The position numbers and the translations under genes were made by a program. Shown in pieces: positions 22,996 to 32,876 of a DNA stretch of 64,000 nt. Source of the stretch: Nigrospora sphaerica (Eukaryota; Ascomycota; Sordariomycetes; Amphisphaeriales; Apiosporaceae); contig JAGVVL010000009.1 in NCBI GenBank assembly GCA_018287875.1, positions 2,418,001-2,482,000 of the forward strand. Direction: 5' to 3'. The notes under the pieces are model-generated. The model ran no database searches. It saw only the letters and a program-made list of their open reading frames with translations, and had not been told where the DNA came from. Each line of letters starts with the position of its first letter. The stretch's first letter is position 1.

Positions 22996-24071
22996 TCATA
23001 AAGAGTACGGCGCGCGTTCTCGGGTATCTCGCAAGGAAAGTGTAATCAAAGGGGGGCCGGGAAGGCCGGGCTCGTGGAGCATGCGCCACTCGTCGCGGGC
23101 GCGGTCGAAGCGGCGGCGCAGAGCACGCAGGCGAAGCGCGCCGTCAGCCGGAAGCCGTCCTGGTCCCGGAGCGCGACGGCCGAGGCGGGCGCCCGAGGAG
23201 GGCAAGGGAGAAGAGGAGGCCTCGTTGTTCCCAGGCGCAGCCGCAGCGGCCACACGGGCCCCCCGCGGCCACGTCGGCGGCGGGTGGCAGCTGCGTCGGC
23301 GTCGGCGTCGGCGGCGGGCTCGGCGGAGACGGGGCCGCCGCCTCGTCCTCGTCCGCCGCCCCGCCGCCCCCCTCCCCGGGCCGGCAGGCGACGGGGCACG
23401 GCGACGCGAGGCGGCCCACGGCCACGCGATGGTACTGCTCGGCCAGGGCCCGCAGCGTCGCGACGCGTACGGCTTCCGACGCGCGCAGCGCCTCGCGCAG
23501 TTCCAGGGGCGGCGCCGCGCGGCTGCCCGCCCGGGCGCGTCGCCGGAGCCCGTCGACGCGGGCCTCGAGGCGGTCGAGGTTGTCCAGCAGGAGCCGGAAG
23601 CACGGCTCTTGCAACGAAGGGGGGTTTAGCCGAGGACGTAGGGCGGCGCGGTACTCGTGGCGGAAGAAAAAAAGGGGGAGGGGGAATCTCACCGTCGCCG
23701 TCGGCGAAGTCGGGCCCCAGGACGTCGGTGCCGTTCGCGAAGGCGTCTCGGATCCTCGCGGCCGAGTAGCGAAGCGAGGTGCTCAGGGCACAGCCACGGG
23801 GGGGCGACGCCGGACTTCGGCGGTCGCGGGTCCGGTAGTGGTTGTCCTGCCGTACGCGCCGTTGCCATTGCGCGTAGTCGTTCGACGCGTCCTCATACAA
23901 GGCCACGAGCGCCGCGACGGCCTGCTCGACCGTTTCCGGCTCCGTGGCGCAGGAGTACGGCGACGGCATCTTGTCTTTTGGCCCGAGTTCGTGCGTGTAC
24001 GCATGGTCCACGGCCGGGCGGGCGAAGAAGACAACGGGGGGCAGAAAGCTCAAGTCACCAGCCGCCTCCAT
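22996..24071 (-). CDS. Hypothetical protein, 3' end uncertain
   Basis: I do not recognise this gene, but exon structure and composition support it. Exon 1 is 23693-24071, starting at MEAAGDLSFLPPVVFF. A GT-AG intron (23608-23692, with GCTAAAC before the acceptor) joins it to an exon starting at 23607, giving ...DFADGD-EPCFRLLLDNLDRLEARVDGL. The second exon forms amphipathic helices (ELREALRASEAVRVATLRALAEQY) then a Pro/Glu/Ala-rich linker and a CGRCGC cysteine cluster. Its frame stops at 23144. A better-looking C-terminus (RLRALRRRFDRARDEWRMLHEPG), ending at 22996, lies in another frame and would need one more intron, which I could not place cleanly. The start methionine follows an acceptor-like TTGCAG by one base, so a further upstream 5' exon or UTR intron is possible. 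GC content is very high (over 70%). Confidence 0.45.
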
Positions 24072-25898
24072 TCTGCAATGGGAACAAAAAATGAGCGAGG
24101 ACAGCCAGATTCTTCGGGGGGGGGGGAGACGGTTAGGCAGAGACGACGAGACAGGGCTGGCGGCCCCGAGGAAAACCTCAGCTCCCCCCCCCATGCTCAG
24201 ACGGTTGGACCGGCTCGCAAGATGGCAACCCGGGTGCTCTCTTATCTCTAGCAAACCGCCGGCCTCGAATCATTCGTCGCGTGGCGCCCGCCTCGGCGTC
24301 AGCAGATCAATAGCAAACAGTAGACGGGAGGTAGCGGGTTCCCCCCCGTGTGTGTGACGGACCCGACAAGCTGGGCCGTTGGTTTGCCGTCACAGTTCAA
24401 CATTCAGCTGGGGCGGAAAGACAAGGGGAGGCCAGTCGAAAGCGTCATAAAACGTGGTGGCCAGGGGTGAACAGACGGGCTTTGGCCGGTTTTGGTCGAG
24501 GAAATCAGTCCATCCCGCGGCTCGGCAAATGCAACGCGGGAGATCACCCGTAGCACTTCGGATCGACAGAAGCAAGCAAGCCATCCGCAGGTCTTCTTCA
24601 CGACCTCGCACACCCGGCCGGAAACGGGACCGAACCAGGGCGTGGACGAGGTACCTACATGGAGAAGTACATACATGCCCGGATATCGGAGTTGCGAATT
24701 CTCATTCCCAGCGAGGCCCACGTGAAATTGTTAGACAGTGCCAGTATATACATGCCTAAATACATGTATGTGATTTGTCCAGCAACGGTAATCAGAACGC
24801 CCGAAGCCAGTGTATGGAGTGCTTCACTCACAGACTATCTGGGCTGCGGGCATCCATTATGTTGGAACACACCGAGCAACCAAGACGGATTTGTGTCTTA
24901 AGACGGGGGGAGGGGATGACGAATATAAGTAGGCGCATCGGACCCAAGTGCGAGTTGATTACGGCTGGTGGATGGCCGAGCATAAGTGTCATGTGCATGT
25001 CAGGCCCATAGATCTCTGGGCCCTTCAGTGACGGCGGCGGCAGCAGCCCTGTGTCAAGGATGGTGTTTCTGAGTGTGACAAGGTGGTATTGATTATTTAA
25101 TAAGACTTTCAGAGGGGACCTCCGTACTTCCACTCAATAGAGCCCCCGCGAGCTAGGTTTCCCTGGGATCCATGCAGACGGCCAGGCCACTCAGCCTCAC
25201 TCCACTTTGTGTCTCGCGAAAAAACACGCTTTGGTTAAGTGCGTCGCGTTGTTTCCCCGCAACTGGCCTGACAGGGCCCCGGTACATTTATCCTATCCGT
25301 TCCTGGGCAACCCGGAGCGGCCACTGTATGTCGAAGAAGCACCTAACATTTCCTGTCCATCCACCCATACGTACCAACAAGGCTCTCCCCCGTTTCCCCC
25401 CCAGCCTCCCTTCCCTCGCCCCCCGCCGTCATCGTCACACTTTCTCCTTCTCCTTCGCCCTCGCCGTCGCTTTGGCGTGCCATTAACCGGCCCTGCACAT
25501 TTGTCCAGCACCCCGTTGCTTTTCTGCCTTTGGCGCGCCGCTGTCCTTCCCATTCTCACCGCTTCGTCGTGGCTGCATACGCCATCCCTCTTTCTGCCCG
25601 ACGCATTACCTTTGGCTGATCAGACAAGCAACCCCCCCACGCGGAGACGGAGCTGGTCAGAACTTGCAAGCACCGACGGCAAACCGGCACCGACATTGGC
25701 CCGCATCAGGAGCCGTTCCCGCGGGCGGCCACCGCGTGACAGTGGGTTGTCAAGTACATTCCAAAACCTCGCCCCGGCGACCAAGGCTTCTCTTTCGATT
25801 CCATCTGCAGGGCGAGACGGGATCCAGCGGCTGCTACGCCAATTGCACGCGTCCTTATCTTCCACCTGCCCATCCCGCCCTAGGGGGCCCCTTTCATC
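24072..25898. other. Divergent intergenic region
   Basis: About 1.8 kb between the hypothetical gene (minus) and the ribonucleotide reductase regulator (plus). It includes TACCTACATG/ACATAC words near 24648-24770 and a CT-rich tract at about 25380-25480 that fits a promoter or 5' UTR of the downstream gene. A long plus-strand frame (25207-26265) overlaps the downstream gene in another phase and is Pro/Arg/Ser-rich, so it is treated as a shadow. Confidence 0.45.
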
Positions 25899-26723
25899 AT
25901 GTCGGCCCCGCGGACCAAACGACAATTCGCTGGCGCCGCCAGCGACCCGGCCCAGCGCCAAATCACATCCTTCTTCGCCTCCACCGGCGCCACCGCTGCT
26001 TCGCCGGCCGCCACCACATCAACATCCTCGTCCCCCCTCACCATCAACACGGCGACCCCGCGCACCTTCGGAGCCGCGAGCGCTTCGGACCAGGCCAACC
26101 TCCTCTCGGTCGGCATGCGCGTGCGGAAAGCCGTCCCGGAAGGCTACAAGACGGGCACCTATAGCGCCTTCTCCCTGTGGGACGACCACCACGACACCAT
26201 GCCGACGTCGCCGGGCGAGACGGGCCGCTCGCGCGCCAACGCCGTCTCCACCCCTCGCGAGCTGACGCCCTTCTGCGGCATCCACCGCGTGGGCGGCCTC
26301 CAGATGCCCGCCTCCGACTGCGCCGGCCCGGCCTACGAAGCCCCGGCGCCCGTCCGCGACATGCCGAGCCTGACGTTGAGCCAGGAGTCGGCCGCGTCCA
26401 ACGACTCGTCGACCTCGGGCGTGACGGGCGCCCAGACCCGCAAGCGATTTTTCGTCGACGACGAGGAAGAAACCCCCGACATGCCCGCCAGCCTGTCGGT
26501 GGCCCAGTGGCAGGGCGACGACGTCAGCCCCCGGAGCCTCGTACGCGTGGGCTGGAACAATGGCCGCACCATGGCCGTGCCGCGCAAGGGACGCCTGCGG
26601 GGCAAGCTGAACGGCGGTCCGGGCCTGACAACCGAGCAGGAAAACGTCATGGTTGTCGACGGAGACTTCGAAGAGGCACCGTTTCTGGATCGCCAATGGG
26701 AGGTCGAGATGAGCGACGTCTAG
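25899..26723 (+). CDS. Ribonucleotide reductase inhibitor-like (Dif1/Spd1 type)
   Basis: A 274-residue single-exon protein with the fungal RNR-inhibitor (Hug/R1-binding) signature SVGMRVRKAVPEGYKTGTY at about residues 69-88. Family members (budding yeast Dif1, Sml1 and Hug1; fission yeast Spd1) restrain ribonucleotide reductase by binding a subunit or controlling localisation of the small subunit, and are destroyed when dNTPs are needed. Near the N-terminus, residues 19-26 read QRQITSFF, a good PCNA-interacting (PIP box) pattern QxxIxxFF. Spd1 turnover in S. pombe depends on PCNA and CRL4-Cdt2. Later come a Ser-rich stretch, a TRKRFF basic cluster followed by DDEEE acid residues (possible NLS), and PRSLVRVGWNNGR near the end. 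Composition is largely disordered, as expected. The ATG follows a CCCTTTCATC context. Transcribed toward the Gemin2-like gene. Confidence 0.85.
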   Translation: MSAPRTKRQFAGAASDPAQRQITSFFASTGATAASPAATTSTSSSPLTINTATPRTFGAASASDQANLLSVGMRVRKAVPEGYKTGTYSAFSLWDDHHDTMPTSPGETGRSRANAVSTPRELTPFCGIHRVGGLQMPASDCAGPAYEAPAPVRDMPSLTLSQESAASNDSSTSGVTGAQTRKRFFVDDEEETPDMPASLSVAQWQGDDVSPRSLVRVGWNNGRTMAVPRKGRLRGKLNGGPGLTTEQENVMVVDGDFEEAPFLDRQWEVEMSDV

Positions 26724-27268
26724 AACGCGACGACGAAGGCAACGCCGCGGTCGAGGGAGTATGTATGACTGTTGTATCCTTTTCTTTTTGTTCTCTCTTA
26801 GCGATTTGCATGGTACGGCGTCTTGGAGTCACAACATGTGGCCGCGGGGGGGGGGGGGGGGGGGGGGTGCGTTTGTAACGAAACGCTCGGGGCCTTTCGA
26901 TTCGCAACTCCCTCCTGGGCACTATACAGGCCGTCGGGGTAGGGTAGGCGAGCTGAGTACGGGCTAGAACCAAGGGATGAGGGCGATAGAAGTGCCGGTA
27001 TGCTGCACGTCGGCCGGGCGTGATAGGAACGGAAACCAGATGGATCCAGGCAACCATTTTCTTTGTGGATAATGCGGTACATGATAACGTTGCTCACGGT
27101 GGTGGCCGGGCCTGGGTTACTTTTGGTACATTAGATGTGAATCCGGCTATGGATTATGTAGGCAGAGTCCTACTGCGAGGCGCGCTCGATGGCCCCGTCC
27201 GGCCTTTGCTACAGTTATTACACACGTATGCGTCCCCGTCCACGGTTCTCGCCTGCGTGCGTATACCT
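26724..27268. other. Convergent intergenic region
   Basis: About 545 bp between the stop codons of the RNR regulator and the Gemin2-like gene. It presumably contains both 3' UTRs and a 22-nt G run. Open frames crossing it are low-complexity. Confidence 0.55.
26846..26867. repeat. 22-nt poly-G run
   Basis: An uninterrupted run of 22 G on the plus strand, located 123 bp after the stop codon of the RNR inhibitor-like gene, so possibly in its 3' UTR. Run length from assembled reads is often unreliable. Confidence 0.9.
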
Positions 27269-28801
27269 TTAACCGCCCTCCTCGAGCACGCGGCCGAAGG
27301 GGTCTCGGAACTCGAGCAGGTCTCTCTGCCCGTAGAACTCACCGGCGATGGTGAGGATCATGTTAAGGGTGGCGCGCACATTGGCCTTGGCCCTCTCCTC
27401 GGGGCCGTTCTCGGCGGCGGCCGCCACCTCGACCGGCTCCAGCTGGGCGAGCAGTCGCAACTTGGCCGTCTCTAGGTCAGCCGTTGGCTCTCTCTGGGGT
27501 AGTGGGTCGGCAGATACTTCCCCTTCGTCTTCTTCCATGTCCGAGTCATCCTGCATCTCGACATCGGGGAGGGATGCCGCCTCGTCGCTCGTCTTTTCCG
27601 GCGCCTGCGCCGCCGAGGCCGCGTCTCCAGCGGCGTGGGCGCTCGGGGTTTGCACCGGCTTCGGGGGGCCTTTCGAGTCCGGCTCGACGTTGTCGTCGGC
27701 CGGGCCGCCTGGCAGGGCCTCCTCATCGGCGGCGCCTTGGTTCGTCGCCACGGCGTCTGACCCGTCCTCGTCGTCATTGTCGTCGTTGTCATCGCCTGCC
27801 GCGTTCGCGCCCCCAACGCCATACTCCCGCTCGAGGATCTCGGCCTCGGCCAGGCTGACCATGGAGAGGATGGCGCGCTTGCCGAGCTCGCGAACCCAGC
27901 CAATCTCCTGGTAGTCGAGCTCGCCCCGGTCGGGCAGGCGGGCCAGCAGCGCCCACAGCCAGCGGCTCGTGCGCTCGCGCAGCGCGTGACCCTTGCGAAA
28001 GAAGTTGCCGCCGAGGAGGATGCGCAACAGGCGGAAAACGCCGTCCTTGTGCATCGCCGCCACCTGGGCTGGCTTGGGGTCGGTATTCCGCATGCGTCTA
28101 GACCATTGTTTAAAGGTGACGGGCGACGCGAAACTGCCCACCTCGGGCCTGTTCTCGCGGGGCAAAGCGGCCAGGATGTGGCCGGGCGGCTCCGAGTGCA
28201 GGAGCCGGCGCAAGGCCTCGTATTGCGCTATGAGAGAGGAGAAGTATGCGTTGTGAATTTCGGCCGAGTTGCTGTTCCGCGGGCGGTCCGGGCTGGTGGC
28301 TTCGCTGTCGCTCTCGTGGTCCTCGTCGCCTCCTTGGCCCTCCTCTCCCTCATAGCCGCCTTCATCCTCATCCACTTCGTCTTCTTCTTCCCCGTCGCCG
28401 CCGTCGTGCTCATCATGTTCATACCCCTCGGGGAAGGCCACGTACGCGCCGTCGTGGTAGTAGCCTCGAAAGTCGCCCCGGCCGTTGTCGTAGATGCTTC
28501 GGTCGGCGTCCAGCTGTGGGTCCCGGGAGGCGACAAGCACATTGGGAATGCCGCGCGCCTCTTGACGGACACTCCGGAGGTAGGCCAAGGCATCGGCTTC
28601 ATCTTCCCACTCCAGATCATCGCCGGTCGGCACCGTTGCGGCCCCCAGGTCTCCAAAGGCCGCACGCTGGCCGTAGGTCAGATCGGGCGCTTGGGCGGAC
28701 CGTTTTGATGTGTAGGACGACGCAGCTGCGACGCCCGGGCGCTGGCGCTTCTCGCCTGCCGGCTGGTGGCCATCATTGTCGGCAGTGCGTTTGTACCCCA
28801 T
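27269..28801 (-). CDS. Gemin2/SIP1-like SMN-complex protein
   Basis: About 510 residues in one exon. The core resembles Gemin2 (SMN-interacting protein 1; budding yeast Brr1), which holds the Sm ring during spliceosomal snRNP assembly. Recognisable stretches: an N-terminal DLTYGQRAAFGDL and ARGIPNVLVASR, the core TFKQWSRRMRNTDPKPAQVA (about residue 230), RLLRILLGGNFFRKG, RTSRWLWALLARLPDRGELD and ELGKRAILSMV, and a C-terminal NMILTIAGEFYGQRDLLEFR. Between conserved blocks are highly acidic inserts (about residues 120-165 and 335-450, the latter Asp/Glu/Pro-rich), making the protein longer than animal Gemin2 (about 280 residues). MGYKRTADN at 28801 was taken as the start because upstream in-frame codons are poorly composed. 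It is convergent with the RNR regulator gene. Confidence 0.85.
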   Translation of the reverse strand: MGYKRTADNDGHQPAGEKRQRPGVAAASSYTSKRSAQAPDLTYGQRAAFGDLGAATVPTGDDLEWEDEADALAYLRSVRQEARGIPNVLVASRDPQLDADRSIYDNGRGDFRGYYHDGAYVAFPEGYEHDEHDGGDGEEEDEVDEDEGGYEGEEGQGGDEDHESDSEATSPDRPRNSNSAEIHNAYFSSLIAQYEALRRLLHSEPPGHILAALPRENRPEVGSFASPVTFKQWSRRMRNTDPKPAQVAAMHKDGVFRLLRILLGGNFFRKGHALRERTSRWLWALLARLPDRGELDYQEIGWVRELGKRAILSMVSLAEAEILEREYGVGGANAAGDDNDDNDDEDGSDAVATNQGAADEEALPGGPADDNVEPDSKGPPKPVQTPSAHAAGDAASAAQAPEKTSDEAASLPDVEMQDDSDMEEDEGEVSADPLPQREPTADLETAKLRLLAQLEPVEVAAAAENGPEERAKANVRATLNMILTIAGEFYGQRDLLEFRDPFGRVLEEGG

Positions 28802-29708
28802 GATACGTGCCTCCCACTTGCAGCATGGGGAGGAGTCGAGGCAGCAGATGTGGAAGAGAAAGAGGATGGAGCCGGGGCTGGTGTGTTGGGGACCTTGCGG
28901 CTGCTGTTTCCGTCTACATGCACGTGAAAAGTAGCGAATGCCGCGCGCGTGCGCCGCGGTAGCTCCAACCAGCAGCCTAAAATTACCTGGGTAGCTTATT
29001 CGCATCTCATACCTGCATAAGATGTACCTAAATACTTCTATGCATAAGAGGTAGACAGTATCTACCTTCTCCACGCAGCGTTGGGCAATTCATGTTTGAG
29101 CGATGGGATCTAAACTAGTTATTGAGATCAGATGCCTGCTACAGCAAGGAAGAACTGTAACTACCTTGTCACCCGGTTTTCATCACGACTTCCGACCACA
29201 ACAAAAAACATATCCAAGAGTTGCCCATCCGCCTTCCTTCCCCTTCTTGACCTCAGGCTGCCATAAGCTCACGCACTCTCGAACTTTCACATGCCGCTTG
29301 CCGGGCCCATGGCAAGGCTGCTATCTGGTTCTTCTTGCCAACCGTATGCTTCAAAATGTATTCTACGTTCCCATCAGCGGCCCGGGCATCGCATAGAGGC
29401 TGCCGTCCAATCATCCGAGCTCCTTTCGCCCTCGGTGGGCAAAGCAGGGATCAAGCCGGGTAATGTTCCCTTGGTCGGGGCCCTGGATGGTAGGCAGGCG
29501 GCACGGAGCTAGTGTTGTTGATTCCAGGTACGAGTACTGGTGTCGTTCCCAAGCCGCCCGAGGCGATCAACCCATATACCAGGGGATATAAGGCATACTA
29601 CTCTCCTTCTACCTGAGCTCAGTACATGAACGACTCGTCCTTCTTCTGGCACGAAGGTGCTTTCTCGTTCAACTCCTTGAGTTCTCTGCCTGACCCACCA
29701 TGCTCATG
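28802..29708. other. Intergenic, no gene seen
   Basis: About 0.9 kb between two minus-strand genes, covering the Gemin2 promoter (left) and the 3' flank of the large disordered protein (right). It has AT-rich TACCTGCATAAG and TAAATACTTC words near 29010-29060. No ORF with support. Confidence 0.5.
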
Positions 29709-32700
29709 CTACAGGAAAGCTGTTCCATTCACATGGCCGGCAGTCCCATTCCGCCTGCTATCCAGGAAGACATCCACCATCCGCTTGCTTCTGTTGGATT
29801 GGGAGTTGCTGAATTCGTCAGGCCCAAACGGCTCCACCTCCTTGCATGTCGTGAGGCGCTCCCGAAGCGGTGTCTGAGGCTCTATATTCTCGGATTTCTC
29901 TAGTGTCGGCAATCTTGTCCCGTATCTTGAGCTGCCAACGCCCTCTACTTTTCCAGCCTGTCTTTGATCCCCTTGGCTCAAGCCTAATGTGTGTGGAGGA
30001 CCCAAGCGGTCGATTTGTCGAAGGTTTCGTCTGACCAACTTGACTGGTGATGCAGCTCGTCTGGGTCGGTCTTCCATCACTGTCTGCGATTTTTCCGGCG
30101 GCCTTTGGTATGGCAATGCCATCGAGCTTCTGAAAGACTGCCTTGTCGGCGTCGGCGTTCTCCCTGCTGACGAGTTCATACTTGACACTGATGTAGCTGA
30201 TCTTAAGGAGCTTTTGCGTGGAATAGGCGGTGCCTCGCTCTCCTGGACCAGTACGGGGATTGCCTCCTTGGCAGCAGAACTGGTTTGCTCCGGCAGCTTC
30301 GAAGTGCTCAGCTCGTCACTTTCTTGTGCTCTCTCTCCCGTGGCACTCTTTTTGGCGTCACGAGCTTCATCCTCATCACCCTCGCTGATTTGGGCGTTCT
30401 CGCGTATGTGTCCCGACGGGTGCGGTAGCTTCGGCACAGACGAGTCCCTTACTTCGATGCTCGCGCGGTCCAGGTTGACGGACGAATCCTCCAGTTTCGA
30501 TACGTTGGCCGAAAGCCAGGACTTCCACTCCACTGAGCTGGCCGACGAGGCCGCGCGAAATGGCAGTTTGGAGAGTGGTTGGTAGTTTGGTGGATCTACG
30601 AAAATCGTCGCATCTCCGTGGTTGTTTGGCGGAATAGGAAATTTGTCGACGAGAGAGAGGGTGACGGAGCTGTTTCTCATGTCCCCGGCTTCGCGTGAAT
30701 AGATGCTCTCTGCGTAATGCATTCTCTTGTCTGTTTCAGACCCACAGGTACTGACGGATCGTATGGGCAGGCTCTTAAGCGGCTCCATGTAGGGTTGAAA
30801 TTCTGGAGACATAGGGGTACTGGCTTCGACTGAGGACGCGATGGTCCCTTGCAGTACACGGCGGTAAGGGCTTTGGGTGCGGAACAGGTGGCAGGTTGGG
30901 CTTCCAAAGAAAGCCGAACTTCGAGCCGACAACGGCCTCATCTGACATGAAGTATCCTCGACCCGTGGGCTGGTCAGGCATGGGCTCGACAACATATTCC
31001 AATCGTACCTAGAACTGCTCGAGTCATTTCCAGGCGCTGTGATGCCAAGCGGCGACAGCTTTTGGGCGCCTGGCTTAAGATTTTCCATTTTCAAAGGCGC
31101 AGGTTTTGACCGGCGGGCCCCCGAGATCGAAGTGCTCAGTGATTTGGCGGGAGCTGTCGATTCCGAACCATCCTTTGTATCCCCGCCGCTCTTTCTAGAA
31201 GCAATGCGCCGTATAGTCGCCAGTGTGTCGCTTTGCGCGCCGGAATTGCTTCTCGAGATCTGGCTGGTTGACGGAAGTCCTTTTTGGATGAAACTCTCAA
31301 TGCTCCGCTGCCGTCTGGTTTGGATGCTTTTGGCGACTTCCTGTGTCTCGTTGAGTCGCTTCATCAGTGCCGAGTATATCCTTTGGCTATCTACCGGAGC
31401 AGGATGGGGAGCTGGAACAGACTGGGACTCGTCATTCGGCTCCATCATGAGGGGAAACGAGTCGGCCGGTACCTTGTCTCTGGCCGACGAAGATATTATG
31501 TGGGTTCCGTTTTCTCTGATGATGGAGAGACGTTGCCTCTCCCAATCCCTGTGACTTTCAATAGTCGCTATAGTGTTGGAATCTGAATTGCTCCAGCTAG
31601 TCACTCTAGACTTTTCGTCTGAGACCCTTCGCTCACTCCGGAGAGTTTCGAGGCTCCCTTGGCGGGAGCGAAGCTGCTGCTCGGAAGGCACATCGTGGAG
31701 CGAGGGGATCCCGGAGGCAACACGAGACAAGGAAGCATCTTCTATTGGATTCTCATCCATGAAAATGTCGTCAAATGCATTGTCGTGGGAGTCCAAATCT
31801 GATACATAGGTTTTGCGGGCCTCAACTTGCTGCAAGGGGAGCACAGCCTCGCCGTTTTCAAATTTGCCCAAACTGAAAAGACTCTTGAGCCTAGTCTTCA
31901 AGTTTTGCGAAGCTTCTCGAACTTTTTTCTTCAGACCATGGTTGACAAGCAGCATGCCGTCTCTGGCGGTTGCCGTGCCGGTCGTATCTCGCAAGGTTTT
32001 CCTGAAGGGCTTATCCGGATGCTTTGGCTTTGAGCGCAGAAACACGGACGACTGTGACATGATTACTTCCATTTTTTCGTCGGCCAGAGAAGAACTGTGT
32101 CCGTTGGTAATGTCTCCAAGGGGGCCGCTCCCCACAGTCCACGACGTCGATGGTTTGAACTGATCGCGACGGCTCCTGAGGAAGCTCATGGACTTGGGGG
32201 CTTTAAGAGGCGGCAGGGGCATATTCTCGCCCAAATGTTGCCTTGAAAGGACGGGAAACCGACCGTGTGCGGTTTCGCTCTGGGTCGATTCACTCATATC
32301 CGAACCAGTGAAAAGAGACCTAGACTTGCGAAGGCGGCGGAACGATGAGGGAACAGAAGCTAGGTCATCTTCGGGCGTGTTGTACTCTTCACCAGTAATG
32401 ATGGAATTGATGTAGTCGCCGGCGGTAACCTTGGCCACGCATGCCACTGCAGTGGCCGAAGACCGGCTCGACGGCCGTGAAGCAACATCGCTTCTCTTTG
32501 ACCGGGTCGTTGGCATGTCCAAAAGCCTCGAAGGTGAACCATGACCAAGAGCACCGTGTGCGAGCCCGGAGTTCGACAGCTTGGGCTTGATGAAGCGAAC
32601 GCTCTGCTGCCTGCGAGGAGTGGAGCCGGCACAATGTCGTCCGGGCGAAGTTCGGGGCCGCGACTGTTCCACGGTATTCTCGTCCCGTACAGGAGGCCAC

Positions 32701-32876
32701 ATATTTTCGCTCGTCTCCGATCGCCCCCTTGCCCGGGCGTAAGCTTGGGAAGCCGCGGCTTGGGCATCGCGCTCAGCCACGTCGGGGGAAATGTGCAAAA
32801 GCCGGACACTCTGGACCGAAGCCGCCGACTTTTGTCGGCTCACCCCGTGTGGTTTATTGCTGTTGCGGCGTTGCAT
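29709..32876 (-). CDS. Large disordered fungal protein, unknown function
   Basis: An uninterrupted 1055-codon frame, far longer than expected by chance at this GC content. I recognise no catalytic or binding domain. The translation is Ser/Arg/Pro-rich and predicted largely disordered, with repeated basophilic-kinase-like RRxS or RxxS contexts (e.g. RRQQSVRF, RKSRSLFTGSD, RSKRSDVASR), short conserved-looking islands such as TAGDYINSIITGEEYNTPEDDLASVPSSF split over about residues 150-180, KKKVREASQNLKTRLKSLF and SDLDSHDNAFDDIFMDENP, and a C-terminus ending RMVDVFLDSRRNGTAGHVNGTAFL. ATG at 32876 (MQRRNSNKP) is preferred; an extension to 33152 gives a hydrophobic, promoter-like translation. The profile fits a phospho-regulated scaffold protein, but that is inference only. 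Confidence 0.75.
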   Translation of the reverse strand: MQRRNSNKPHGVSRQKSAASVQSVRLLHISPDVAERDAQAAASQAYARARGRSETSENMWPPVRDENTVEQSRPRTSPGRHCAGSTPRRQQSVRFIKPKLSNSGLAHGALGHGSPSRLLDMPTTRSKRSDVASRPSSRSSATAVACVAKVTAGDYINSIITGEEYNTPEDDLASVPSSFRRLRKSRSLFTGSDMSESTQSETAHGRFPVLSRQHLGENMPLPPLKAPKSMSFLRSRRDQFKPSTSWTVGSGPLGDITNGHSSSLADEKMEVIMSQSSVFLRSKPKHPDKPFRKTLRDTTGTATARDGMLLVNHGLKKKVREASQNLKTRLKSLFSLGKFENGEAVLPLQQVEARKTYVSDLDSHDNAFDDIFMDENPIEDASLSRVASGIPSLHDVPSEQQLRSRQGSLETLRSERRVSDEKSRVTSWSNSDSNTIATIESHRDWERQRLSIIRENGTHIISSSARDKVPADSFPLMMEPNDESQSVPAPHPAPVDSQRIYSALMKRLNETQEVAKSIQTRRQRSIESFIQKGLPSTSQISRSNSGAQSDTLATIRRIASRKSGGDTKDGSESTAPAKSLSTSISGARRSKPAPLKMENLKPGAQKLSPLGITAPGNDSSSSRYDWNMLSSPCLTSPRVEDTSCQMRPLSARSSAFFGSPTCHLFRTQSPYRRVLQGTIASSVEASTPMSPEFQPYMEPLKSLPIRSVSTCGSETDKRMHYAESIYSREAGDMRNSSVTLSLVDKFPIPPNNHGDATIFVDPPNYQPLSKLPFRAASSASSVEWKSWLSANVSKLEDSSVNLDRASIEVRDSSVPKLPHPSGHIRENAQISEGDEDEARDAKKSATGERAQESDELSTSKLPEQTSSAAKEAIPVLVQESEAPPIPRKSSLRSATSVSSMNSSAGRTPTPTRQSFRSSMALPYQRPPEKSQTVMEDRPRRAASPVKLVRRNLRQIDRLGPPHTLGLSQGDQRQAGKVEGVGSSRYGTRLPTLEKSENIEPQTPLRERLTTCKEVEPFGPDEFSNSQSNRSKRMVDVFLDSRRNGTAGHVNGTAFL

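Noticed and set aside
25207..26265. 352-codon plus-strand open frame overlapping the RNR regulator
   Set aside because: Pro/Ser/Arg-rich and out of phase with the conserved Hug-type motif; likely a shadow of upstream CT-rich DNA.
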